Below are positions 16,090-24,158 of a DNA stretch of 64,000 nt, one piece after another. Every line of letters begins with the position of its first letter. Positions within the stretch are counted from its first letter, which is position 1. The stretch covers positions 96,771 to 160,770 of the forward strand of contig NZ_BONI01000009.1 of assembly GCF_016862635.1 (NCBI RefSeq). Direction: 5' to 3'. Source of the stretch: Catellatospora coxensis (GTDB lineage Bacteria; Actinomycetota; Actinomycetes; Mycobacteriales; Micromonosporaceae). Made by a program: the position numbers and the translations under genes. The notes under the pieces were generated by a model. That model saw only the letters and a program-made list of their open reading frames with translations, did no database searches and was not told the origin of the DNA.

Positions 16090-17460
16090 TCACCCGCCCA
16101 CGCCGGAGGCGAGCGCGTCGCGGAGATTGCCGAGGGCGTCGGCCGGCAGCAGGTAGCCGGAGCGCACGTTGCCGAGGTCGGCGTGCACGACCTTCGCGAC
16201 GTAGCCGCCCCGGGTGCGGTACAGCCCGTCGAGGGTGGCCTCGTCGAACGGCTGGTGGCTGCCGAACAGGAAGCAGAACGACTGCCCGGCGTTGTCGCCC
16301 GTGTTGCGTGCCGTCGGCACCGTCACCTGCGAATACCGGATGCCGCCGAGGGCCAGCCCCAGCTCGTCCCGGGCCTTGGTGCCGTCGGCGTTGAACAGCA
16401 GCGGCGGCGCGGTCGGCGGCGCGACGCCCGAGCGGACCCAGCGCACCAGGTGGTCGTAGGCCGCCGCGGTGGCGTGGTCGACCGGGACCCGGCTGAACGG
16501 CGGCTGGGCGCAGTCGTAGACCGGAGCCGCCCCGAGGTCGCGGACCGAGATCGGGGCCCGGTACTGCTGGCCGCGCCAGCCGGAGTGGGCGCCGCCGGCG
16601 ACCTCCCAGCGGCGGAACCGGTCGGTGTCCGGCGACGGCCGGACGGGGGTGCGCACGTCGGTCTCGGACAGCACCTGGAACACCGGCTCCGGGCCCACCC
16701 GGGTCGGCGCGTTGCCGACGATGAAGGCGTACCCGTCGAACACCGGCTCGACCTTCGGCAGGATGCTCTGGTAGTAGACGGTCATCCGCGCGGCGGACTG
16801 CGACGCGCCGATCGCGAGCACGGTGCGCACGTCGAGCCGCCCCAGCGGTGCGCCGTTGCCGCGCACGCCGAGGGCCTTGGCGGCCTGGGCGAAGATGTCG
16901 TACGACAGCTCGTCGGCCACGTACCGCCCGCCGCCGGTGACGTCGAGGGCGCCGTACCGCGCGGGGCTCCAGCCGCGCAGCTGGTCGACGCCGACCCGCT
17001 GGGCGGACACGCCGATCCAGGCGTACCCGGCGCGCATCATGGCCGCGCCGTTCCACAGCGCGTCCAGGTCGTAGCCGGCGGTCACGTTCTGCCACTCGAC
17101 CAGCGCGGTGCCGTTGAACGCGCGGTCGGCGGCCGGGCGGCGCACCACGATCCGGGTCCGGTAGGGCACGTCGGTGGCGACCTGGTTGCCCGACGTGTCC
17201 CAGCCGTCGGCGACGCCCGAGAGGTGGAACTCCTGCTCGACGTAGCCTTTCGCGGCCAGGTCGTCGGGTGTGGAGAAGAACGGGTAGGTGTCCTCGACGG
17301 CGGGCGCGAGCCGGTCGCCCGGCACCGTGCCCGGGATCGGCGCGGAGACCACCGGAACCGGGACGGGCGAGCGCTCGGCGGCGACCGCGGGCACGGCCGG
17401 GACGAGCGTCACGATCACAGCGGCGGCCACGGCCGCGCGGCACAAGCGACGATGCTTCAT
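16090..17460 (-). CDS. Secreted alpha/beta-hydrolase-domain protein
   Basis: A 456-residue exported protein. The N-terminus is a signal peptide (KHRR followed by a hydrophobic stretch, probably cut after AVA near residue 27). The mature part resembles the alpha/beta hydrolase domain family typified by Abhydrolase_10: TALVEWQNVTAGYD, GYAWIGVSAQRVGVD, then the nucleophile elbow LAIGASQSAARM with the predicted catalytic Ser. A GGAHSGW segment may supply further active-site residues. It could be an esterase of unknown substrate. The ATG at 17460 is the first Met before the signal peptide. Confidence 0.82.
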   Translation of the reverse strand: MKHRRLCRAAVAAAVIVTLVPAVPAVAAERSPVPVPVVSAPIPGTVPGDRLAPAVEDTYPFFSTPDDLAAKGYVEQEFHLSGVADGWDTSGNQVATDVPYRTRIVVRRPAADRAFNGTALVEWQNVTAGYDLDALWNGAAMMRAGYAWIGVSAQRVGVDQLRGWSPARYGALDVTGGGRYVADELSYDIFAQAAKALGVRGNGAPLGRLDVRTVLAIGASQSAARMTVYYQSILPKVEPVFDGYAFIVGNAPTRVGPEPVFQVLSETDVRTPVRPSPDTDRFRRWEVAGGAHSGWRGQQYRAPISVRDLGAAPVYDCAQPPFSRVPVDHATAAAYDHLVRWVRSGVAPPTAPPLLFNADGTKARDELGLALGGIRYSQVTVPTARNTGDNAGQSFCFLFGSHQPFDEATLDGLYRTRGGYVAKVVHADLGNVRSGYLLPADALGNLRDALASGVGG

Positions 17461-17524
17461 ACAGCAGCATCCTGGCCAGCCGCGCCCGCGCCCGCATCGG
17501 CGATGTCACCAGTGTCGATCGTGT

Positions 17525-18511
17525 TCAGCGCGCCCCGGCGGCCGCCAGCACCTGCTCGATGTGCCAGTCCGCGATGCCGAGCATGAACTCACGGCCGGGG
17601 AAGTCGCCGTCGGCGATGCGCAGCGGGCCCTCGATCAGCGCCAGGGAGTGCGCGAGCCGGTAGAGGTCCAGGCGGGCGGGGTCGAGGCCGGGCTGCCGCA
17701 GCGGTGCGTACGCGCTGCCGAACCGCATGCCCGTGAACGCGTGCTCCCATTCGACGTCGAAAAACATGGCGCCTTCGATGTCGATGAGCACGGGCCGTCC
17801 CCGCCCGTCGACGAGGATGTGATCGGGTCCGAGTTCACCGTGGATCAGGCCGTACTCCTCGCGCGGCCGTACGGCGGCGGCACGTTCGCGGACCAGGTCC
17901 TCGATCCGGCTCCGCGACGGCCGGAGGCGCTCGGCGCGTTCGGCGGCGCTCGCCAGGTGCCGCAGGGCCCGGTCGAGGACGACCTGCTCCGGCCTGCGGT
18001 CCTGCGGGGCCGTCCCGTTCGCGACGAGCGCGACCTTGCCGAGGTGCGGGCTCCGGTGCCGCGCCATCGCCCGCAGCGCCGCACCGAGTGTCTGCAGCGT
18101 CGCCTCAGCCCCCTGCGGGTCACGGGCGAGGAGCGCCTCCAGCGTGCCGCCCCGGACGTCCTCGACGAGGGCCACGTCCGCCGGGTGGTGGCTGCCGCTG
18201 CGGTCCATCAGGTACAGCCGGGGCGTGCGGACCCCGAGGGCGTCGAACCGCGCGCGGCTCGCCTCGAACAGGTCCGCGCCCGAGGCGTCGGCGAACGGAT
18301 CGGCGACGTCGTCGCCGCCTTCGGGCCAGTAGTTCTCGTCGGCGCCCCAGACGTAGAGGATCACCGACCCGCCGTCGTCGAGGGTGAGCCGGTACACCCC
18401 CTTCTTGCTGCCGCCGGTGAGCCGGACGACGTCGACCGGCCGCCGCGCCGCGCCGAAGGCCGCGCGTACGAGAGCGGCCATCTGCTCGCGCTCGACGAAC
18501 CGCCGTTCCAA
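17525..18511 (-). CDS. Aminoglycoside-phosphotransferase-like kinase
   Basis: A 328-residue protein with the APH/choline-kinase fold. Visible are a glycine-containing nucleotide loop (LTGGSKKGVYRLTL, about residues 30-45), VALVEDVRGG (hinge) and the catalytic loop GLIHGELGPDHILVDG. The latter departs from the usual HGDxxxxN (Asp replaced by Glu, Asn by His), so activity is uncertain. It is followed by the metal site VLIDIEG. Substrate unknown; resistance is possible but not supported by anything else here. TTG at 18511 is chosen because GGGAGG sits 5 nt upstream; ATG at 18481 is the alternative. Confidence 0.78.
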   Translation of the reverse strand: MERRFVEREQMAALVRAAFGAARRPVDVVRLTGGSKKGVYRLTLDDGGSVILYVWGADENYWPEGGDDVADPFADASGADLFEASRARFDALGVRTPRLYLMDRSGSHHPADVALVEDVRGGTLEALLARDPQGAEATLQTLGAALRAMARHRSPHLGKVALVANGTAPQDRRPEQVVLDRALRHLASAAERAERLRPSRSRIEDLVRERAAAVRPREEYGLIHGELGPDHILVDGRGRPVLIDIEGAMFFDVEWEHAFTGMRFGSAYAPLRQPGLDPARLDLYRLAHSLALIEGPLRIADGDFPGREFMLGIADWHIEQVLAAAGAR

Positions 18512-18585
18512 GATCGCCTCCCGGGTCCGGGTAGAGGATGCCCTCAGGTGCGCGCGTCCGCAACCGGATTGGCGGTCGCGGCGGG

Positions 18586-19338
18586 TCAAGCCGTGGCGAC
18601 GCCCGGGTCACCCGTTCGCCGTGAACGCGACCACCAGACCGCGGTGACGGCGAGCAGGCCCCCGGTGCCCGGCCCGGCACCCCAGGCGAACGCGGCGAAC
18701 AGGGAGTTCGTGAGCAGCCCGTACTGGAACCCGGCCGCGGCCGGGACCAGGATCACCGACCAGGCCAGCACCCGCAGCCGCAGCGGCAGCACGACGGCGT
18801 CCGCGCGTACGGGTGCACGACGCCACCAGGCGACGATCCACCCGGCGACGATCGCGGTCCCGGTGACGTCGCTGACCCGCTGCGCCCACTCCCAGCCCAG
18901 CAGCGAGCCGTGCCGAGCCGCCAGCCACGGCACGTACTGCGGTCCCCACATCCAGTCGTGGGTGATGCCGTCCCAGAGGAGGTGGGTCGCCGCGCCGATC
19001 AGGATCGCGACGAGCACGCGGGCGGCCCGGTCCCACGACGCGCGGTGGAAGGCGAGTCCCCGGGGAGCGTCGCGCGGAACGCGGGCGGCGATGGTGTGCG
19101 GCGCGACGGCGAGCGCCACCGGAGCGAACACCGACTGCCACAGGACGAAGACGATCGTGCCGAGCACCAGGTCCGAGGTGACCAGGCCCCACGGGGTATG
19201 TCCGAAGTGGACGACCTCGGGGAACGGCAGCATCATCGGCAGATCGGGGGTGATGGCGCCGATCACGAGCGCCGAACCTGGCAGCCCCCAACGGGCGAGG
19301 GCCAGGACAGCGGCCGGGTGGCCTCCGGTGAAGGGCAT
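18586..19338 (-). CDS. DUF4184 family membrane protein
   Basis: A 250-residue protein starting MPFTGGHPAAVLAL, the hallmark of DUF4184. It keeps conserved His/Asp residues, as in ITPDLPMM, ATHLLWDGITHDWMWG and WEWAQ. About five hydrophobic helices place it in the membrane. The conserved His and Asp set resembles the membrane-embedded metal-dependent hydrolase superfamily that includes YdjM-like proteins, but the function is not known. Confidence 0.85.
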   Translation of the reverse strand: MPFTGGHPAAVLALARWGLPGSALVIGAITPDLPMMLPFPEVVHFGHTPWGLVTSDLVLGTIVFVLWQSVFAPVALAVAPHTIAARVPRDAPRGLAFHRASWDRAARVLVAILIGAATHLLWDGITHDWMWGPQYVPWLAARHGSLLGWEWAQRVSDVTGTAIVAGWIVAWWRRAPVRADAVVLPLRLRVLAWSVILVPAAAGFQYGLLTNSLFAAFAWGAGPGTGGLLAVTAVWWSRSRRTGDPGVATA

Positions 19339-19398
19339 CGCCCACCCTAACGTGGCACCGGGAGCCCGGGTGGCCCCCGCTGCTCCGGCGACCCCGGT

Positions 19399-19986
19399 TC
19401 AGCCGAGGTCGGTGCGGGTGATCGCGTTGCGGGCCATCGCCTCGTTGGCCAGGCGTACGCGCCGTTTCTCCCCCTCGCCGGAGATGCCGAACTTCTCGTA
19501 CAGGCGCAGCAGGTGCTGCTTGACCGCGGCCTCGGTGACGACGAGCGCGGCGGCGATCTCGCGGCTGGACGCGGGCTCGGTGAACAGCGCGCCGTCCAGC
19601 AGCGGCCGGCACAGCTGGACGAGCACGTCGCGTTCGCGGCCGGTGAGTTCCGGCGGCGCGGCGCCCGCCTCGGTGACCTGCCCGGCGGGCACCCGGCCCG
19701 ACCTCAGCACGAAGCGGGACGCGCCCGCGCGGATCTCGTCGCCGTCGGCCAGGGCGTGCTCCTGCCAGATGCGCCGGCCGTTGACGAAGGTCCCGTTGCG
19801 GGAGCCGAGGTCGCGTACGCACCAGCCGGCCGGATAGTGCTCGAAGACGGCGTGCAGCCGCGACATGATGCGGTCGGCGGGCACGGCGACGTCGTTGGAG
19901 TCGGAGCTGCCGAGGGTGATCCGGTCGCCGCCGAGCGGGATCATCGACACTCCCGCCGGTCCCCACATCTCCAGGTGGGCTGTCAT
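19399..19986 (-). CDS. FHA-domain protein with C-terminal helix-turn-helix
   Basis: A 195-residue soluble protein. Residues of about 20-105 form a forkhead-associated (phosphothreonine-binding) domain with the expected landmarks: ITLGSSDSNDV, IMSRLHAVFE (the Ser-Arg-x-His core) and DLGSRNGTFVNG. The C-terminal part (about 120-190) looks like a DNA-binding module: LTGRERDVLVQL, then SREIAAALVVTEAAVKQHLLRLYEKFGI, a helix-turn-helix. It starts only 5 nt after the stop of the receptor kinase gene, with GGAGG in front of the ATG at 19986, so it is very probably coexpressed. Inferred role: reading phosphothreonine made by that kinase and changing transcription. Confidence 0.88.
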   Translation of the reverse strand: MTAHLEMWGPAGVSMIPLGGDRITLGSSDSNDVAVPADRIMSRLHAVFEHYPAGWCVRDLGSRNGTFVNGRRIWQEHALADGDEIRAGASRFVLRSGRVPAGQVTEAGAAPPELTGRERDVLVQLCRPLLDGALFTEPASSREIAAALVVTEAAVKQHLLRLYEKFGISGEGEKRRVRLANEAMARNAITRTDLG

Positions 19987-19991
19987 GCCGT

Positions 19992-21539
19992 TCACCCTCC
20001 TGTCACCGTCAGGGCGTACTTCCCGCCGACACCGCGCCCCCCGATGCGCAGGTCGTAGTCGCCTGCCGGGAGGGTGTACGGCCCGAACTGCCGGCAGGCG
20101 AGCTTGGCGGACACGACGGCGGTGCCGTCCGCCCGGGACAGCTGCCAGGGCACCAGATCGTTGCACTCGTGACCGGTCAGGTAGACGCTGCGCGCGGTGG
20201 CGAGGTGCAGCCGGTAGCGGGTCGTCTCGCCTATGCCGACGGACAGGCTGCCCTGCTCGGGGACCCGTTCACCAAGACTGATCGGCCGGGGAGCCTGCTC
20301 GGTGCCCGAACCGGACGACGCCGCCGCCTGCGGCCGCGCGGACGGCGACGCCGCCGGGCCGCCCGGGGCGGACGGCAACCGGCCGGTCGAGGTGGCGGGC
20401 GTGGCGCCGAGGCGGCCGTCGGCGGGATCAGCGCCCAGCGAGCCGCGCAGTGCCACCGCCGCGACGGCCGCGACGGCCACCGCGGCGGTCGCCAGCAGCG
20501 CCGGTGTGCGCCGGGACCGTCCGGCCGCCGCCCGCTCGACCAGGGGCCGGCCGAGCAGCGGTCCCGCCGGGCCGCCGTCGTCGAGCCTGGTCGGCGCGGG
20601 GCCGACCCGGGTGGCGGCCGCGGGCGGGGGCGTCCACTTCGTCGACAGGAGCTGCGTGCTGGCGTCGATCGGGTCGGCGACGTCGCCGACGAGGGCGAGC
20701 AGCAGGTCCCGGGCGGTCGGACGCCGGCCCGGGTCCTTGTCGAGCGCGCGGCTGACGAGCCCGCGCAGCGGCTGCTCCAGCCCGCCGAGGTCAGGCGCCT
20801 CGGCCGTGATGCGGTGCATCAGCTCGTACGGCGTGCCGGTCCCGAACGGGAGGCGGCCGGTCGCGGCGAAGGTGACGACCGCGCCCCAGCTGAAGACGTC
20901 GGTGGCCGTGCTCGCCGTGCCGCGGAACTGCTCGGGTGCCATGTAGGCCGGGGTGCCGACGAGGTCACCGGACTCGGTGAGGCTCGCCAGGCCGTCCGGC
21001 GCGCGGGCGATGCCGAAGTCGATGACCTTCGGCCCGACCCGGGACAGCAGCACGTTGCCGGGCTTGAGGTCGCGGTGCACGACCCCGGCGGCGTGGATGC
21101 CGTTGAGCGCGGCGGCGATGCCGATCGCCAGGCTGTCCAGGGTGGAGCCGCGCATCGGCCCGTCGGCGCCGATCGCGGCGGTGAGCGTGGGGCCGTCGAT
21201 GTACTCGGTGACCAGGTAGGCGACGTCGCCGTCGGCGCCGGCGTCGAGGACCTGCGCCGTGCAGAAGCGCGCGACCCGGCGGGCGGCGGCGGCCTCGGCG
21301 GCGAACCGGGCCCGGAACCGCCGGTCGCGGGCGTAGTCCGCTCGGATGACCTTGACGGCCACCTGCCGGCCGGTGTCGTCCCGGCCCAGGAACACCACGC
21401 CCATGCCGCCCGCGCCGAGCCGCCCGAGCAGCCGCACCCGGCCCACCTGCCGCGGATCGCCAGGATGCAGGACCGGCGCGGGCGCGCCGGTCCACTGTGT
21501 CCCGTCACCGCGGCCGGCGTCCAACGTCATCGCCGGCAT
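19992..21539 (-). CDS. Receptor-type Ser/Thr protein kinase (PknB-like)
   Basis: A 515-residue kinase. Kinase domain (about 35-285): GAGGMGVVFLG (P-loop), VAVKVI (ATP Lys), HRDLKPGNVLL (catalytic loop), VIDFGIA (metal Asp) and TPAYMAPEQF (activation segment end). A Pro-rich juxtamembrane region leads to one membrane helix (ALLATAAVAVAAVAAVAL, about 345). An Ala/Pro/Ser-rich linker and a small C-terminal extracellular domain (about 430-515) follow; the latter has two Cys that may pair. There are no PASTA repeats, so the ligand is likely not muropeptide. Start ATG 21539 is preferred over TTG 21554 and ATG 21530, but none has a good ribosome site. It is followed directly by the FHA gene. Confidence 0.9.
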   Translation of the reverse strand: MPAMTLDAGRGDGTQWTGAPAPVLHPGDPRQVGRVRLLGRLGAGGMGVVFLGRDDTGRQVAVKVIRADYARDRRFRARFAAEAAAARRVARFCTAQVLDAGADGDVAYLVTEYIDGPTLTAAIGADGPMRGSTLDSLAIGIAAALNGIHAAGVVHRDLKPGNVLLSRVGPKVIDFGIARAPDGLASLTESGDLVGTPAYMAPEQFRGTASTATDVFSWGAVVTFAATGRLPFGTGTPYELMHRITAEAPDLGGLEQPLRGLVSRALDKDPGRRPTARDLLLALVGDVADPIDASTQLLSTKWTPPPAAATRVGPAPTRLDDGGPAGPLLGRPLVERAAAGRSRRTPALLATAAVAVAAVAAVALRGSLGADPADGRLGATPATSTGRLPSAPGGPAASPSARPQAAASSGSGTEQAPRPISLGERVPEQGSLSVGIGETTRYRLHLATARSVYLTGHECNDLVPWQLSRADGTAVVSAKLACRQFGPYTLPAGDYDLRIGGRGVGGKYALTVTGG

Positions 21540-21550
21540 TCTAACGACCG

Positions 21551-22465
21551 TCAATCGATCGGCACGCGCAGCGCACCCTTCGCGTACCGGTTCCAGGTGA
21601 GCAGGTACTCGCCGCTCGCCGGGGAGGGCACCAGGAAGCAGGCGAGCCCGCCGGTGGCGGTGGCGTACGGCGCGGGGTATATCTGCGCGCGGCTGCAGTT
21701 GTCGGCGGTGGCGATCACGGTGCCGTCGGGAAGCCGAAGGTGCAGGTCGCGGTCGAAGACCCAGGCGAACCCGGCGGCGGTGTCGTTCGTGGCGGAGAAG
21801 GTCAGCCGAACGAACTCCTGGCCCGTCGGGGCCTCGCCGTGCAGGAGCGGTTCGTCGGCGCGCACCTCCGCCGCGGACACCGTCAGGTACACCTTGCCGC
21901 TCTTCTCCCGCAGCACCTTACCGGTGATCGACACCGGCTTGGGCTCCAGCGCGACGAGCCCGTCCGGGCCGGTGAAGGGGATCGCCGCCTGCCGGTCCGC
22001 CGGCCTGCCGACCACGAGCACCGCGTCGGCCAGCACGAAGTGCTCGTCGACGGCGAAGGCGTACGTGCCGGGTTGGCTGCGCTGCGCCGGCACCTCGGGC
22101 AGTTGCTCCAGCTGATGGTCCGGTTCGGCGTAGGTGCGGTCACCGACGGTCAGCAGGACGTCCGACGCCGGCTCGCGCGGGTGCTCGGGGCTGAGGTTCT
22201 GGAAGACGCCCTCGATCGTCACCGCCTTTCCGCCGGCGGACGACGCGACGAGGCGCGCCGCGCCCAGGGTCACCTTGAACCCGGTGTACCAGTAGGACTT
22301 GTTGATCTGGATCTCTGTCGGCGCCGCCGCCGCGGGGCTGCCGGAAGCGGCGGCCGGCCGGGAGGGGTCCGCCTGCCCGCCGCCGGAGCCCGGGACGCAG
22401 CCGGTCAGCGCCAGCGCGATCGCGGCCGAGACGGCCGGGACCCGCAGCTTGCTCATCGCGCTCAT
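21551..22465 (-). CDS. Lipoprotein of unknown function next to the receptor kinase
   Basis: A 304-residue protein with a lipoprotein signal: hydrophobic stretch AAIALALTGC, the Cys near residue 24 being the lipidation site. A Gly/Ser/Pro/Ala-rich tether follows. Two similar beta-rich halves look like immunoglobulin-type folds: ITIEGVFQNL...-type and FVRLTFSATNDT...-type. They are reminiscent of DUF4352-like extracellular domains, though I do not assign them firmly. Start ATG 22465 (MSAMSKLR) or 22456. The stop is 12 nt before the kinase ATG on the same strand, so lipoprotein, kinase and FHA-HTH protein form one apparent operon. The lipoprotein could be a ligand-binding partner of the kinase; this is inference. 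Confidence 0.75.
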   Translation of the reverse strand: MSAMSKLRVPAVSAAIALALTGCVPGSGGGQADPSRPAAASGSPAAAAPTEIQINKSYWYTGFKVTLGAARLVASSAGGKAVTIEGVFQNLSPEHPREPASDVLLTVGDRTYAEPDHQLEQLPEVPAQRSQPGTYAFAVDEHFVLADAVLVVGRPADRQAAIPFTGPDGLVALEPKPVSITGKVLREKSGKVYLTVSAAEVRADEPLLHGEAPTGQEFVRLTFSATNDTAAGFAWVFDRDLHLRLPDGTVIATADNCSRAQIYPAPYATATGGLACFLVPSPASGEYLLTWNRYAKGALRVPID

Positions 22466-22586
22466 CGTCTTCTGCCTCAGTCTCTCGTCGAGCCGGCGGA
22501 CGCCGGCTGTCGAGAACAAATATGTCGGCTGGTCGATGACCGGCGATATGGCCGCGAGGTGACACTTGCGGACCGGCGGGACAGGC

Positions 22587-22610
22587 CGGCCTTACCTTCC
22601 GGTAAGGCCG
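22587..22610. promoter_or_regulatory. 10-bp hairpin in the leader region of the sugar transporter
   Basis: CGGCCTTACC (22587-22596) and GGTAAGGCCG (22601-22610) form a perfect 10-bp stem with loop TTCC, about 105 nt before the transporter ATG and in the divergent region with the lipoprotein gene. It may be a terminator for upstream transcripts or an operator or leader structure. The rest of 22466-22715 shows only an AT-richer stretch at 22660-22685 that could hold the promoter. Confidence 0.5.
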
Positions 22611-22715
22611 CCAGGGTGAACGCCGGGCAGGAGGGCTTCGCCGCGAAATACGTCTGCTCGATGACTTATCACCATAAACTGGCGACATGCTGGCAAATGC
22701 CGCAAGGGCTCCGCG

Positions 22716-24146
22716 ATGACGGCGACACCGGAGGCAGGCACGCCGCATCGGATCACCAAGTGGCTGGTCTTCGTCGGCGCGGTGGTCATGCTCGCCGGCC
22801 TGCTGTTCGGATACGACCAGGGTGTCATCGGCGGCGCGCTCAACGGCATCGAGCAGTCGTTCCACCCGAGCACGTTCGTCATCGAGATCATCACGAGCTG
22901 GGTGACGCTGGGCGCGCTGTTCGGCGCGCTGGTCGCCGGTGTCATGGCGGAGAAGCTCGGCCGGCGGGTCACCGTGATCTGGGCCGCGGTCCTGTTCACC
23001 ATCGGCGCGCTCATCGAAGCGCTGGCCCCGGGCACCGGCGTCATGGTGGTCGGGCGGCTGGTGGTCGGGTTCGGCGTCGGGGTCGCGTCGCTGGCCGCTC
23101 CGCTGTACGCGGCCGAGATGGCGCCCACCCGGCTGCGCGGCCGGTTCGTGTCCATGTACCAGCTGGCGATCACCTTCGGCATCCTGATCGCCGACATCAT
23201 CGACGAGTTGCTGTCCTCGGGCAGCCAGTGGCGGCTCATGCTCGGCCTGTCGGTCGTGCCCGGGGTGCTGCTGATCCTGGCCATGTTCCCGCTGCCGGAC
23301 TCCATGGTGTGGTACATGAAGACCGGGCAGCGGGACAAGGCCGTGGACGCGATCGGCAAGGTGCGCCCCGACGAGGACGTCGAGGCGAACCTGAGCGACA
23401 TCAAGGCGAGCCTGGGCACCGCGCAGGCGTCGTGGGGCGAGGTCTTCTCCCGCAGATGGCGGGCCCCGCTCGTGCTCGGCGTCGGCCTGGCGATCTTCCA
23501 GCAGTTCACCGGGATCAACGCGGTGATCTACTACTCCGACAAGATCTTCGCGGCCGCCGGATTCAGCACCCCGCAGCAGCAGACGGCCGCCACGACGTGG
23601 TCGATCGGCGTGGTCAACGTCCTGGCCACCCTCATCGCCGTCGCGTACGTCGACCGGCTCGGCCGGCGGCCGCTGATGTTCGCCGGCCTCATCGGCATGG
23701 GCCTCTCCCTGCTGGTGATGGCCTTCTGCTTCCGCTACCTGGACAGGATCGCCACGGCCGCCACCGGGGCGACCGCGAACACCCCCAGCGACGCCGGGGT
23801 GATCCTGCTCGTGGCGATGGTGGTCTTCATCGCCAGCTTCGCCTTCTCGCTGGGGCCCGTGGTGTGGACGGTCATCAACGAGATCTACCCGGGTTTCGTC
23901 CGCGGCCGCGGGGTGGCCGTCGCGACCGCCGCGAACTGGGGCGCGGCGTGGCTGGTGACCCGATTCTTCCTGACCCTGGTGGACCGGATCGGCGAGTCCG
24001 GCGCGTTCTTCCTGTTCGCCGCCATGTGCCTGATCACCTTCGTCTTCGTCTGGCGGCGGCAGCCGGAGACCAAGGGCCGCACCCTGGAGCAGATCCAGCA
24101 GATGTGGACGGACAAGGCGGCCGGGCACGCGCCCACCACGCCGTAG
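22716..24146 (+). CDS. MFS sugar/proton symporter (SP family)
   Basis: A 476-residue, 12-helix transporter of the sugar porter family. Signatures: FGYDQGVIGGAL in helix 1, GRR after helix 2 (EKLGRRVTV) and its repeat DRLGRRPL after helix 8. RLRGRFVSMYQLAITFGI lies in helix 5, QQFTGINAVIYYSDKIF in helix 7, and PETKGRTLEQIQ at the C-terminal end. It would import a hexose or pentose with a proton. The ATG at 22716 is preceded by AAGG at a somewhat long distance. The gene stands alone, divergent from the lipoprotein gene and convergent with the GGDEF gene. Confidence 0.93.
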   Translation: MTATPEAGTPHRITKWLVFVGAVVMLAGLLFGYDQGVIGGALNGIEQSFHPSTFVIEIITSWVTLGALFGALVAGVMAEKLGRRVTVIWAAVLFTIGALIEALAPGTGVMVVGRLVVGFGVGVASLAAPLYAAEMAPTRLRGRFVSMYQLAITFGILIADIIDELLSSGSQWRLMLGLSVVPGVLLILAMFPLPDSMVWYMKTGQRDKAVDAIGKVRPDEDVEANLSDIKASLGTAQASWGEVFSRRWRAPLVLGVGLAIFQQFTGINAVIYYSDKIFAAAGFSTPQQQTAATTWSIGVVNVLATLIAVAYVDRLGRRPLMFAGLIGMGLSLLVMAFCFRYLDRIATAATGATANTPSDAGVILLVAMVVFIASFAFSLGPVVWTVINEIYPGFVRGRGVAVATAANWGAAWLVTRFFLTLVDRIGESGAFFLFAAMCLITFVFVWRRQPETKGRTLEQIQQMWTDKAAGHAPTTP

Positions 24147-24158
24147 CCGGTACGCAGG

